NCBI GenBank assembly: GCA_045543455.1
Contig: JAZQMK010000060.1
Span: forward strand, 1-33,692
Length of the DNA: 33,692 nucleotides
Direction of reading: 5' to 3'
Source: SIG291 sp045543455
Lineage (GTDB): Bacteria > Bacillota > Clostridia > Lachnospirales > Lachnospiraceae
In this document: piece after piece, positions 22,886 to 31,208 of the stretch
Numbering within the stretch: the stretch's first letter is position 1
Layout of the letters: every line of letters starts with the position of its first letter
Notes under the pieces: model-generated
Told to the model about the DNA's origin: nothing
Databases searched by the model: none
The model's input: only the letters and a program-made list of their open reading frames with translations
Program-made: the position numbers and the translations under genes

Positions 22886-23308
22886 CTACATATTTTTACT
22901 TTTTTCGAAAGCTTCATGAATATCTGGATTTGTTTTCTTCAACGAAACAAACCTGCCTTGTCCATCTAAAAAGCAATGACATGAGCGGCCTTCACTTCTT
23001 GTCTGTCCGGTAAGCTTATCAGTTATAACATAACTTAAAGTAAGCTTTGCTCCATTATATTCTTCAATATTTGTCTTAATCAATACAGTATCACCGTATC
23101 TTACCATAGATTTGTATTTACATTCAACCTGAGTAGTCGGACTTATAATACCTTGATCTTCCAGTAACTTATAAGGCATATCCATTTTCTCGAAAAAATC
23201 CATTCTCGCTTCTTCAAACCATCTTATATAGTTAGAGTGGTGAACAATAGCCATTGCATCTGTTTCATAATAATTAACTTTTCTCTCATATATATTTTTA
23301 TTTAACAA
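22886..23308 (-). CDS. Acyl-CoA thioesterase, YbgC/4HBT family
   Basis: A 140-residue hot-dog-fold thioesterase. The YYETDAMAIVHHSNYIRWFEEARMDFF motif places the catalytic Asp at position 17 and the HHSNY motif right after, as in YbgC/FadM. The second half (VECKYKSMVRYGDTVLIKT) is also standard. No ATG lies upstream of this motif; a TTG at 23308, nine bases after GAGGTGG, is the plausible start and overlaps the zinc-ribbon gene by 11 bp, so translation is probably coupled. The acyl substrate is unknown. Confidence 0.9.
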   Translation of the reverse strand: MLNKNIYERKVNYYETDAMAIVHHSNYIRWFEEARMDFFEKMDMPYKLLEDQGIISPTTQVECKYKSMVRYGDTVLIKTNIEEYNGAKLTLSYVITDKLTGQTRSEGRSCHCFLDGQGRFVSLKKTNPDIHEAFEKSKNM

Positions 23309-24089
23309 TTTCTATTTCCACCTCGTATGTCTCATCATTTTTACAATATGTAACATCTACAATATTGTGATATGTAATCTTTTTCTCTGTTGTACTCCAT
23401 AAAGCAGGGTTCTCATAAAACTTATTAATATTTCCCTTTAAAAGATTTAACTGTTCATCTGATAAAGCCATATTACTTCCTAAAATTTCTAGCACAATTG
23501 CTTCTATCATATCTGGTGTATATAATAGTGAATTCTCTGTTATAACAATTCTATCTGCTCTGCCACCATAATATTCATAAGCCTGAACTATAAAATAACC
23601 ATCACCATATACTACAATTTTTTCTCCACCCGAAGTAAACTCATCCACTTCTGGCTTTTTCAAAGTTACATCTTCATAAATATATTCCAATGCCTTCATC
23701 TCAATTGTTGCAGTAGTTTCTGTTTGTACTTCTTCTTCATTACCTATGTCAATTATGCCCTCGCTTGCTGCATCAAAAAATCCATTAACTATCGGTATTA
23801 TACAGCAGGATGAAACCATAATAATAAATATAAGTGCGACAACTAATTTAGGACCACAACCACTTTTTTTAGTATTAGCTGAATTGGTATTATATGTTGT
23901 ATTCGTATAAGTTTTTTGTGGTTTGACATTATGATAATCACAATCAGTATGTGGTACATCACTATCAGAATGCCTTTCATTAATATAACAATTAGAACTA
24001 ATCTCTATTGGTGTAACAAACTGTCTACAGGTTTTACAAAACTTTCCACTAATCTTACCATCACATATAGGACATATTTTTCTCACCAA
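23298..24089 (-). CDS. Zinc-ribbon membrane protein of unknown function
   Basis: A 263-residue protein: an N-terminal ribbon (CPIC...CKTC, about residues 6-20), a polar Asn/Thr/Tyr-rich linker, one TM helix at about 81-101 and an acidic C-terminal domain of 150 residues that should lie outside the cell. Zinc-ribbon/TM/extracytoplasmic-domain architecture is common in Firmicutes, but I do not recognise the outer domain. The ribosome site GGAGGTGAT is followed by adjacent TTG (24089) and GTG (24086) codons in frame; either may start. It has its own promoter and is translationally coupled to the thioesterase. Confidence 0.75.
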   Translation of the reverse strand: MVRKICPICDGKISGKFCKTCRQFVTPIEISSNCYINERHSDSDVPHTDCDYHNVKPQKTYTNTTYNTNSANTKKSGCGPKLVVALIFIIMVSSCCIIPIVNGFFDAASEGIIDIGNEEEVQTETTATIEMKALEYIYEDVTLKKPEVDEFTSGGEKIVVYGDGYFIVQAYEYYGGRADRIVITENSLLYTPDMIEAIVLEILGSNMALSDEQLNLLKGNINKFYENPALWSTTEKKITYHNIVDVTYCKNDETYEVEIEIVK

Positions 24090-24116
24090 AAATCACCTCC
24101 ACATTTCTAACAATAT

Positions 24117-24145
24117 ATTTTATCACACTTTTTCAAGCTATACAA
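24117..24145 (-). promoter_or_regulatory. Promoter of the zinc-ribbon/thioesterase unit
   Basis: Minus-strand TTGTAT (24140-24145), 17-bp spacer, TAAAAT (24117-24122). The -35 overlaps the stop region of the upstream GNAT gene. Confidence 0.6.
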
Positions 24146-24824
24146 GTAAAAGACTTATAACATTATCTTTTTCAAAATTACATTTCTTAATATACTTAAA
24201 CATTATGCTATAATCAATTTTCACTCTCCCACAAGCTATCTCTTCTATGCTACACAATCTGTAATTAACCAATTCTTCATTTTTATATATGGCATACAAT
24301 TCCAAATTTTCCACAGATGCAAGCTGCTTTTGAAATTCAAGCTGTTCATCAGTAAGAACAATGCCATTATTCACAAAAATATTTTCATAATCTATTTTTT
24401 CATATGAATATCCATTTGAAACATTTCCATCCTCTATATACTTAAACAACTCAAAGCCCTTATTTTCGTAATATTTTATAAGGCTATCCTTCGCCGGAAT
24501 CAAAAACATAAAATCATAGTCTCTGCTTTTACATATGTTTGTAGCATATTCTATCATTAAACTCATAATTCCCTGTCCACGGTATTCTTTTCTTGTTGCT
24601 AACGCATACAAATACACACCTTTATGGATTTTACCATTATTCTTATACAAATATTCCACCATATAAAGCATTGCTGCTACACCATTGCGCTCATATACCA
24701 ATGTATTTTCTTTAGCAAAAACCTTGTCAAAGAACATATCAATATATTGGTATTCATCACCAAATATTTCATTCCACATTTTTTTCAAAATCGGAATATC
24801 TTTATCTGTGGCAAATCTAATCAT
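24138..24824 (-). CDS. GNAT family N-acetyltransferase (Eis-like N-terminal part)
   Basis: A 228-residue protein. Motif A is YLYALATRKEYRGQGIMSLMIEYA with the R-G-Q-G-I loop, followed by FLIPAKDSLIKYYENKGFEL. The motif set, with LIPA before the YYENKGF segment, is the one seen in Eis-like and related Firmicutes acetyltransferases. The remaining C-terminal 80 residues lack a recognisable fold. The start ATG overlaps the end of the DUF2156 gene by eight bases, so the two are co-translated. The substrate is unknown; an aminoacyl or peptidyl acceptor is possible given the neighbour. Confidence 0.88.
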   Translation of the reverse strand: MIRFATDKDIPILKKMWNEIFGDEYQYIDMFFDKVFAKENTLVYERNGVAAMLYMVEYLYKNNGKIHKGVYLYALATRKEYRGQGIMSLMIEYATNICKSRDYDFMFLIPAKDSLIKYYENKGFELFKYIEDGNVSNGYSYEKIDYENIFVNNGIVLTDEQLEFQKQLASVENLELYAIYKNEELVNYRLCSIEEIACGRVKIDYSIMFKYIKKCNFEKDNVISLLLV

Positions 24825-25698
24825 TATATAACACCTCGTATTTATCCCACATCATAACAGGACCATAGGATAACTTAGCCTTTCTAAGCCCTTCCATTCC
24901 TAAATCCTCTTCTCTGTTGACATACTTATATGAAGCAAGCTTATTTATAGCAAACTCACGATTTATCATAGGATATAAGCCTCTTATATTAGCATCTGCC
25001 TTTTCTACATGAATTACAAACACTTCATCATTTAGCTTTTCACCAAATGTAAATGCCTTTACCACTCCACCAATTCTTATAAGACCGCCTTCATAGCCAA
25101 GAGCATCATAATTATCTAAAGCTCTGTCAATTGCAACTGATTCTCTTATGGCAGACGAATTTTCTTCTTCAAAACTAAGCCAGTGAGCTTTTAATTCGCG
25201 ACATTCTTCAATATTTTCACTTCCGATAGGTTCATAAGAATATTCATAGTTCTTAAGGAAATAATTAATATGATTTTTCTTACCGTGGTATTTTCTACCA
25301 CTTAGCTTTATCAAATCTTCAACATTGTAAATGTAATCGCTATAATCTTCATTGGTATTGTAAATAAATTTTTTACCATATTTTTCTGCTAAATCTTCTT
25401 TCATTTTTTGAGAAACCAAGTGCATTACAAATTTTTTTTGCAAGCTTTTTGCGTCCTCTAAAAGGATCTCAATAAGTCTGCTTTCTTTATTATAAAAAGG
25501 TGCAGAATAAATAACTCTTTCCTCTTCTATATTTCTAAAAACAGGACAATCCTCAACAACTGCATATTTTATCTCATCCTCAATATTCCACATAAAAATA
25601 TTGCCTTTCGAAAATTCACAGCTGTAATTCCCACTGTTTCTCAAATAGCCATCCATCTTATTTAATTCTTCTATTGTAATATCTTTAAATTCTAACAT
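24817..25698 (-). CDS. DUF2156 protein (LPG synthase C-terminal-like, tandem GNAT fold)
   Basis: A 293-residue soluble protein. The motif SGRKYHGKKNHINYFLKNY in the middle and the C-terminal LGMEGLRKAKLSYGPVMMWDKYEV fit DUF2156, the aminoacyl-transfer domain of MprF/LPG synthases. There is no MprF-type membrane flippase part, so it should act in the cytosol on lipid head groups or another amine. In-frame ATGs at 25734 and 25710 are excluded: the promoter -10 lies within that stretch, while the ATG at 25698 has GGAG six bases upstream. First gene of a pair with the GNAT gene. Confidence 0.85.
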   Translation of the reverse strand: MLEFKDITIEELNKMDGYLRNSGNYSCEFSKGNIFMWNIEDEIKYAVVEDCPVFRNIEEERVIYSAPFYNKESRLIEILLEDAKSLQKKFVMHLVSQKMKEDLAEKYGKKFIYNTNEDYSDYIYNVEDLIKLSGRKYHGKKNHINYFLKNYEYSYEPIGSENIEECRELKAHWLSFEEENSSAIRESVAIDRALDNYDALGYEGGLIRIGGVVKAFTFGEKLNDEVFVIHVEKADANIRGLYPMINREFAINKLASYKYVNREEDLGMEGLRKAKLSYGPVMMWDKYEVLYND

Positions 25699-25722
25699 AC
25701 TTTTCTCCATTCCAATTCTAAG

Positions 25723-25751
25723 ATTATACCACATATAAAATATTTTAACAA
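25723..25751 (-). promoter_or_regulatory. Promoter of the DUF2156-GNAT pair
   Basis: Minus-strand TTGTTA (25746-25751), 17-bp spacer, TATAAT (25723-25728). The predicted transcript starts near 25716, downstream of the two upstream in-frame ATGs, and so fixes the DUF2156 start at 25698. Confidence 0.75.
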
Positions 25752-25757
25752 CAAAAT

Positions 25758-25782
25758 CGGAGCGACAAATAAAATCGCTCCG
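25758..25782 (-). terminator. Pectate lyase gene terminator
   Basis: Arms CGGAGCGA and TCGCTCCG with a nine-base loop, eight bases after the stop codon and followed on the minus strand by ATTTTGTTG. Confidence 0.82.
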
Positions 25783-25789
25783 TTGTATA

Positions 25790-27517
25790 CTAATTTATTG
25801 TTTTCTCTACAATCTTTACACTATCCTTTAACAAAGTTTTGCCATCGGCAGTCTTAGATTCTGTACCAATTACTTTAGCTTCAATTCTTCCAGGATAATA
25901 TCCGTAATCATCATATACCTGTACAAGATATTTACCCCAGTTATCACTCCAGCTATATCCATTTCTTCTTTCTTCGCTAATCTCAGCAATACTGTATTTT
26001 TTAACTCCATCCCTATCGCAGAAAATAGGTTTGTTAGTTCCAATCTCATAAAATCTATACCAAAGACTTCCTCTTGGATCCTCTACAAAATATACTCCAT
26101 TAGGATCATCCTTAACATAGCTTATTCCTACTGCTCTAGATTCCTTTAACCATGTCATGGCCGCCTCTACTGCTACCTTAATCTGTGGTGTCTGTTTCTG
26201 ATTCATAAGGAATTTTATTATGGCAACTGATTCTTTACCGCTAATTGATGGCAATTCATAATTTCTTGCACCAACTGCAGCATAAGATACAGGATCATGT
26301 TGTGCACACCATGCTGTAAGCTTACCACCTGACTCAATCTGAGACTTTAAAATATAATCAATAGCTTTTTCAATAGCTTTTTCTACCTTTACTTTATAAT
26401 CCTGTGGTAATATATCTGAATCAAATGGATATCTTCCATCTCGCATATCTTCAAGCATAATAAGCACATTTATCATAGCATCATCATTAAATGTTACCAT
26501 ATCTGAGTAATTACCTCGTCTTGGATAAACCTGTGCAAATCCGCCGCTTTCGTATTGAAGCTTAAATATAAAATCCAAGCCCTTCAATACGCTATTTTTA
26601 TATTTTTCATCGCGAACCTCACGGTATACCATAGCTATATGACGCATTTGTGTATATGTTGCATCATTATCTATTGTACCCAGCATTTCACCATTTTTAC
26701 CATTCCAATTAGAAAATTTATTTTTCTTATCTGTACCATTCCAAGGAGCCTTTGCCTGTTCATCAACTTTCTTATCCCAACCGCCATGGTCCATCTGCCA
26801 TGATACATAGTTATCTGCTATAGTTACTGCACTGCTTAAATCTGCAATTTTTTTATCAGATGTATCTGTAACTGCCTTAGTACCGTCAATATTATCAGCA
26901 ACAACATAAACAAGCACTGTCTTACCAGCATCATTAAGAGTTGCATAGCTGTCAGTTATTGTCATAGATGATGTTGTTGGTTTAGAAGTATACCAATTAT
27001 CCGAGTATTTATTAAATTTAATATCATTAGGATTAACATTATCGCATCCTGCATTTAATGTTACAACGATATAGCTGTTATTATATGTTTCAACCTTTTC
27101 AATCTCAACATTTGTACCTGATGCCTTATATTTTGTAACCTTAGAAGGTCTTGAAGACACTACACCTTTTAATCTTAATTCAGTAATAGCAGTACCCATA
27201 ACACCTCTTGGAACTTCCTCTGTTGGTGCTTCTGTCGGCATCTCAGTTGGTGCTTGCGTTGGAGCATCTGTTACATTTTCTGTAGCTACTTGTGTTGAAT
27301 TCTCACTTGATTCCTGTGTAGAATTCTGTGTTGTACTGTTCTGGCTTGAATTAGTTGTACTTTCTTGTTCTTTTTTGGATGTAGATTCAGTGTTAGCCGA
27401 ACCTGACGCTTCAATATTAGTGGTAATTCCGTTACCCTGTGAAGGCTTTTTTGTGCATCCTGCTAAAGCCATTAAAAGACAAAAAACAAGCACTGTCAAA
27501 AGTGTTCTTTTTTTCAT
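25790..27517 (-). CDS. pelA: Surface lipoprotein pectate lyase, polysaccharide lyase family 10
   Basis: A 575-residue lipoprotein that cleaves pectate by beta-elimination. A signal peptide ends in lipobox LAGC (Cys21), followed by a Ser/Thr/Asn/Gln-rich linker with repeated PTEAPTE-type units to about residue 100. An all-beta accessory domain comes next (about 105-215, ITELRLKGVV to VYVVADN), then the PL10 catalytic domain from about 225: WQMDHGGWDK, NDATYTQMRHIAMVYR, GGFAQVYPRRGNY, FNDDAMINVLIML, and AWCAQHDP followed by GARNYELPS, where the conserved Arg is the probable catalytic base. The frame opens earlier, but the ATG at 27517 has AGAGG upstream and gives a proper lipoprotein signal. 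It is divergent from the next lipoprotein gene. Confidence 0.94.
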   Translation of the reverse strand: MKKRTLLTVLVFCLLMALAGCTKKPSQGNGITTNIEASGSANTESTSKKEQESTTNSSQNSTTQNSTQESSENSTQVATENVTDAPTQAPTEMPTEAPTEEVPRGVMGTAITELRLKGVVSSRPSKVTKYKASGTNVEIEKVETYNNSYIVVTLNAGCDNVNPNDIKFNKYSDNWYTSKPTTSSMTITDSYATLNDAGKTVLVYVVADNIDGTKAVTDTSDKKIADLSSAVTIADNYVSWQMDHGGWDKKVDEQAKAPWNGTDKKNKFSNWNGKNGEMLGTIDNDATYTQMRHIAMVYREVRDEKYKNSVLKGLDFIFKLQYESGGFAQVYPRRGNYSDMVTFNDDAMINVLIMLEDMRDGRYPFDSDILPQDYKVKVEKAIEKAIDYILKSQIESGGKLTAWCAQHDPVSYAAVGARNYELPSISGKESVAIIKFLMNQKQTPQIKVAVEAAMTWLKESRAVGISYVKDDPNGVYFVEDPRGSLWYRFYEIGTNKPIFCDRDGVKKYSIAEISEERRNGYSWSDNWGKYLVQVYDDYGYYPGRIEAKVIGTESKTADGKTLLKDSVKIVEKTIN

Positions 27518-27613
27518 AATTGCCTCTCTTCCCATGCATGTCCATATGCAACTTAATACAACTGTATATCGACACATTACCACAATAAATTAATATCTAA
27601 ATTAAAATTTTTA

Positions 27614-27622
27614 TGTTATAAT
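27614..27622 (+). promoter_or_regulatory. Extended -10 promoter of the plus-strand lipoprotein gene
   Basis: TGTTATAAT (extended -10) lies 35 bp upstream of the ATG at 27657 with no evident -35. It is within the 139-bp divergent region shared with pelA; I could not identify a convincing pelA promoter there. Confidence 0.6.
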
Positions 27623-27656
27623 ACTTTTATATTATTTTTTGAAAGGAAATGGGCAA

Positions 27657-28277
27657 ATGAAAAAAGTATCGGCTATCATATTAACTGTATTTCTAGCTAT
27701 CAGCCTGTGCGCCTGCAACACCAAGGGCATGAGTTTGTTATATAATGAAACTGTCCAATATGACAATTTTATAATAGCCATTAATGATTTTAATGATTGT
27801 TGTTTTGTAGGACATTATACTGTAGAAAAATATACTGACAATATGTCAATAACTATACCTGACGCCTACAACGATATGCCTATCGAACGTATAGGTGGTT
27901 ACTACGGAACAGGTGTACCAACTCCGTTTTACATAGACCTTCCTGAATTTTTAAATGCTCCCGAAGAATCCTCTTTTTCTGGCATTTACGGTGGGCACCC
28001 TGACGATTTTAAATTAGATGTAAAATATACAATTGTAGAACTCTCTTTTCGACTTAATATTGGGAAAAATATAAATACAATTGAAAATGTAGCAAATGAC
28101 TTATACTACCCTCACATAAATGATGATGACAGCATAACTTTCTATCATCCTGTGGTGGAAATTGTTTGCGATGAAAATAATAAACATTTTTATTCGAAGG
28201 ATGGGAAGTTGTATGATAGGAAGAATGATGAATTAATTACAAAATTTGCATATAAGGAAAACACTAATGAAAAATAA
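27657..28277 (+). CDS. Lipoprotein of unknown function
   Basis: A 206-residue lipoprotein with signal peptide and lipobox LCAC (Cys20). The mature part has an NFIIAINDFNDCCFVGHYTVEKY segment, then SITIPDAYNDMPIERIGGYYGTGVP, a short beta-type motif that I associate with Lachnospiraceae lipoproteins similar to the start of BspA-like leucine-rich repeats; no full LRR follows. A TTG at 27639 is in frame, but the ATG with AAGGA nine bases upstream is preferred. Its end overlaps the start of a broken small membrane-protein gene. I do not recognise the family. Confidence 0.75.
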   Translation: MKKVSAIILTVFLAISLCACNTKGMSLLYNETVQYDNFIIAINDFNDCCFVGHYTVEKYTDNMSITIPDAYNDMPIERIGGYYGTGVPTPFYIDLPEFLNAPEESSFSGIYGGHPDDFKLDVKYTIVELSFRLNIGKNINTIENVANDLYYPHINDDDSITFYHPVVEIVCDENNKHFYSKDGKLYDRKNDELITKFAYKENTNEK

Positions 28278-28580
28278 ACTTAAAAAGCCTTTCAATTTTT
28301 ATTTAATCCACGCCTTATATTATGTCTAGCAATCGCATGGTTTATAACCAACGGATGGGCATATCTTCTATTTGGCATAGGTACATATTTTAAAATTTCT
28401 TGGATGATAACTATATCTTTAGCTTATATCACTTTTTTATGGTTACCTATATCTCCAGAAAAAATAGTTACTCTTGGCATATCATTATTTTTATTAAAAA
28501 AGCTATTCCCTAATGACAAAAATACCCTTGCAGTTTTAATAAACTTACGTGAGAATATAAAAAAGACATATCCACTTTAA
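28267..28580 (+). pseudogene. Frameshifted small membrane protein gene
   Basis: An ATG at 28267, overlapping the end of the lipoprotein gene, begins MKNKLKKPFNFYLIHALYYV and hits TAG at 28327. In another frame the sequence is open without interruption to TAA at 28578 and encodes a coherent hydrophobic protein (PRLILCLAIAWFITNGWAYL, then SWMITISLAYITFLWLPISP and a charged tail ending KKTYPL). The total length of 314 bases is not a multiple of three. The two parts look like one small two-helix membrane protein broken by an indel or short deletion near 28305-28325. The overlap with the lipoprotein suggests the pair was once an operon. Confidence 0.65.
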
Positions 28581-28608
28581 TGAACCGCAAAGTCCATCAA
28601 AGTGGATA
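28569..28608 (+). terminator. Probable terminator of the plus-strand lipoprotein unit
   Basis: Ten-base arms TATCCACTTT and AAAGTGGATA around a 20-base loop, followed by CATACTTTTAATTACTTTTG. The loop is large and the U-tract interrupted, so efficiency may be low. The left arm includes the stop codon of the broken gene. Confidence 0.45.
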
Positions 28609-28644
28609 CATACTTTTAATTACTTTTGTTATATACTACTATTC

Positions 28645-29523
28645 TTATATTGTAGCTAAAATATCCTCGTATAATTTTATTGCATCAACTATATACTTTT
28701 TACACTCAGCATCTAATGTTGCTTGAGGTAAAACGCCTTGATTATTTACTGCATTTAATCTCGCAACAACAGTTCCGCTATTTATTACATCAACTATTGA
28801 ATCGCTATTTGTGTCATTAATATTAATAGCAAAATTAGTTATATTAAGGTCATCATAGTCACTATCCACATATTCTAACTTCAATTTTACCCTTAAAGAA
28901 TCTGCTCCTAATAAAATAAGCTCTTCATCTCTCAAAGCATATGCATCAAGAAAATTAGTAGATGCATATGTCCAGAACAAAACCAACATCACATCTGGCT
29001 CACCACTATCCGAGAAATAAACTGAAATACTAGGTGCCTGCATAAACATATAACCATCAGATGAAACATTTTGCGAGGTCCAACCTATTTTAGTCATTAT
29101 AGAAATACTATCATCAAATTCATCGATTGAATATTCAAATCCCGTTACATTATCAACACACGAAGTAATCTTAGTTGTAAAACTTTTAACTTTATATTTT
29201 TTTAAAGCATCTTGATATTTACTATATGAAGATACCTGTTCTTTTTCTGCTGCATTTAATTTAGAATACATATTATCAACTTTAGTTATCGTTTCACTAG
29301 TTAAGCCTTCATTTAGCGCTTGTTTTATCAACATTTCTACGTCATCTGCTGTTACTTTCTTTTCTGTCATTTCTTCTTTAGAAATTTCTTCACTATTTTT
29401 TTCAAAGTTAGTATTTTCATTTACCTTTTCTATGGATTGTGATACATTTTCTTCTTCACTACATCCTACGCATGAAAATATTATTAACAAAGTTAAGGAA
29501 ATATAACTTAATATTTTTTTCAT
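28645..29523 (-). CDS. Lipoprotein with acidic linker, unknown function
   Basis: A 292-residue lipoprotein: signal peptide with lipobox CVGC (Cys21), an Asn/Glu-rich linker to about residue 50, a helical stretch (KVTADDVEMLIKQALNEGLTSETITKVDNMYSKLNAAEKEQV) that resembles the short helical modules found before extracellular domains, then a beta-rich domain from about 115 (SCVDNVTGFEYSIDEFDDSI...). GAGGTG precedes the ATG. No family recognised. It follows the lipoprotein gene at 29669 after 145 bp; this gap holds no clear promoter, so joint transcription is possible. Confidence 0.75.
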   Translation of the reverse strand: MKKILSYISLTLLIIFSCVGCSEEENVSQSIEKVNENTNFEKNSEEISKEEMTEKKVTADDVEMLIKQALNEGLTSETITKVDNMYSKLNAAEKEQVSSYSKYQDALKKYKVKSFTTKITSCVDNVTGFEYSIDEFDDSISIMTKIGWTSQNVSSDGYMFMQAPSISVYFSDSGEPDVMLVLFWTYASTNFLDAYALRDEELILLGADSLRVKLKLEYVDSDYDDLNITNFAININDTNSDSIVDVINSGTVVARLNAVNNQGVLPQATLDAECKKYIVDAIKLYEDILATI

Positions 29524-29668
29524 AAAGCACCTCTACACTTCTGCCTTAATGGCAAATTTACATAAACTTAATAATCGTTTTTTTCATCTTCATACTCACA
29601 ATCTGTCAAAATGGATATTAACATATACATCCAATCGAGTTCTTGCCATAGTTCTCAAAATACCCATT

Positions 29669-30673
29669 TTATTTTCGTGGTGGAGTAGGAATATCAATTC
29701 GCTTATACACTCCGCTGAATGTTTTATATTGACTTCCATACTCTGCAGCAATTAAAAAAGAATCCCCATTATCACTTATTGTAGAAAAAATATAATTATC
29801 TACCGCTAATGTTTCTTTACCCGTGGTAAAAGTATAACCACGTAGTTCAAAAATATAATAGACACCTTCTGCCAAATCCTCACTCGAATAAATCCCCATA
29901 GCTACAGAACCATGATCAATAATAACATACATCCCATCATAAGACACAGACTGATTCATATATACACCATCTAAACAACCAATCTTACTATCAATTTCAC
30001 TTAGTATTTCATCTGCATTTAAAAAACCCTTACAATGTTTTTCTAACATTTCATACGCATCTACATACATTTTAGCTTCATATTCCAACATTGCCATTGC
30101 ATAAAAATAATATTTTTTCGAATCAGAATATCCTTCAAATTTTTGTGACAAACTACTATTGTTATAAAACTCCTTTGCACTTTGATACTTTCCATTAGTT
30201 GTTAACTCAACCATTTTTTTATAATCTTCATATTGATTTCCAAATGAATCCGATACATTTGATTCACTGTATGCCTCAGTAACATTTTTAATTGGTATAG
30301 CAATGATATATTGAATTGTCGAATCTGTTGGTGTCGAAAGATTCATAACTATAATATATTCACCTTTAGTATAAACCGACATATTATCTTTTGACAAATT
30401 ACTCATATATATAAAACCATATTCCTCAATATATTGTTCCCATTTTGATATAGCACCTACTCCATTTGCATTATCATCTAAAATATAATTATACAAAATT
30501 TCATTTTCTGTTTTTTGTGTTGATGCAAGTTCAATTCCAGTAAGACTAGTAAAAGTTTCAAATTTTTCAATTACTGTATTTTCATAATATTCCTTTTTTT
30601 CTTCCTTTTCCTTGCTACATCCGACAAGTAACATACATAGTACCAAAATCATTATTTTCGTTTTTATTTTCAT
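29669..30673 (-). CDS. Lipoprotein under probable control of the adjacent HTH regulator
   Basis: A 334-residue lipoprotein with lipobox LVGC (Cys19). The mature part has a first domain to about residue 130, a helical TPR-like section (YKKMVELTTNGKYQSAKEFYNNSS, KYYFYAMAMLEYEAKMYVDAYEMLEKHCKGFLNADEILSEID), and a C-terminal beta domain from about 225 (DGVYMNQSVSYDGMYVIIDHG). No family is recognised. The frame extends to 30697, but AGGAGG lies between that ATG and the one at 30673, which is therefore the start. Its promoter carries a perfect palindrome between the -35 and -10 boxes. Confidence 0.78.
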   Translation of the reverse strand: MKIKTKIMILVLCMLLVGCSKEKEEKKEYYENTVIEKFETFTSLTGIELASTQKTENEILYNYILDDNANGVGAISKWEQYIEEYGFIYMSNLSKDNMSVYTKGEYIIVMNLSTPTDSTIQYIIAIPIKNVTEAYSESNVSDSFGNQYEDYKKMVELTTNGKYQSAKEFYNNSSLSQKFEGYSDSKKYYFYAMAMLEYEAKMYVDAYEMLEKHCKGFLNADEILSEIDSKIGCLDGVYMNQSVSYDGMYVIIDHGSVAMGIYSSEDLAEGVYYIFELRGYTFTTGKETLAVDNYIFSTISDNGDSFLIAAEYGSQYKTFSGVYKRIDIPTPPRK

Positions 30674-30763
30674 TGAATTTTTCCTCCTAGTTTGCATTTT
30701 TAGATTTTATTAACTTTCACTCCCTATCATAATTTTCCCATTAATTTCTACTTCGTTTACAAT

Positions 30764-30792
30764 ATTTTAACGGATATTCCGTTAAAAGTCAA
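30764..30792 (-). promoter_or_regulatory. Lipoprotein promoter with embedded palindromic operator
   Basis: Minus-strand TTGACT (30787-30792), 17-bp spacer and TAAAAT (30764-30769) form a near-consensus promoter for the lipoprotein gene. A perfect palindrome with ten-base arms (TTTTAACGGA at 30765-30774, its complement at 30778-30787, three bases between) fills the whole spacer and touches both boxes. A bound repressor would exclude polymerase. The divergent HTH gene starts 50 bp to the right; its possible -10 (TACAAT, 30812-30817) lies beyond the operator. Confidence 0.8.
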
Positions 30793-30837
30793 CAATAAGA
30801 TTATTCTTTTGTACAATTATTCTCAAGAGGTGATTAT

Positions 30838-31062
30838 ATGCTTTGTACAGAACGTATTCGCGCATTAAGAGAAGATAATGATTATAACCAAACCACTGTT
30901 GCTAAAGCCATTCATGTAGCTCAAACAACCTATTCCGATTATGAAAAAGGTAAGGTTCGTATTCCATTAGAATGTTTAATTGAATTGGCTAAGTTTTACA
31001 ATGTAGATATGAATTATATTTCTGGTGTAAGTGACATTAAAAGAGAATTCCCAGAGAAATAG
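30838..31062 (+). CDS. Small Cro/CI-type (XRE) transcriptional regulator
   Basis: A 74-residue protein consisting of one HTH_3 domain (about residues 4-60). The helix-turn-helix is at about 18-38 (QTTVAKAIHVAQTTYSDYEKG), followed by LECLIELAKFYNVDMNYISGVSD, the standard helices 4-5. No ligand or protease domain is present. AGAGGTGAT precedes the ATG. It is divergent from the lipoprotein gene, and the perfect palindrome in that gene's promoter is its most likely target; autoregulation is possible. Such single-domain XRE proteins are typical of phage-derived or stand-alone switches in Lachnospiraceae. Confidence 0.93.
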   Translation: MLCTERIRALREDNDYNQTTVAKAIHVAQTTYSDYEKGKVRIPLECLIELAKFYNVDMNYISGVSDIKREFPEK

Positions 31063-31094
31063 CCTTGCACAACACAACTTTTTATATCAAAAAA

Positions 31095-31120
31095 GGCGAA
31101 ATGTTTTTTAACATTTCGCC
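31095..31120 (-). terminator. Terminator of the Sel1-repeat lipoprotein unit
   Basis: Arms GGCGAAATGTT and AACATTTCGCC with a four-base loop. On the minus strand the stem is followed by TTTTTTGATA. It lies 88 bp after the Sel1 gene stop and also just beyond the converging HTH gene. Confidence 0.85.
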
Positions 31121-31208
31121 AAAAGCCTAGTCATTAAGTTATTTTATCCCCCAATCATTTCAAAACAATACAATTTAACTACTATATATGAGTTTCTAAT
31201 AAATATAT

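Noticed and set aside
29596..29667. A 23-codon minus-strand frame starting at 29667 in the gap between two lipoprotein genes.
   Set aside because: No ribosome site at usable distance and no sign of conservation.
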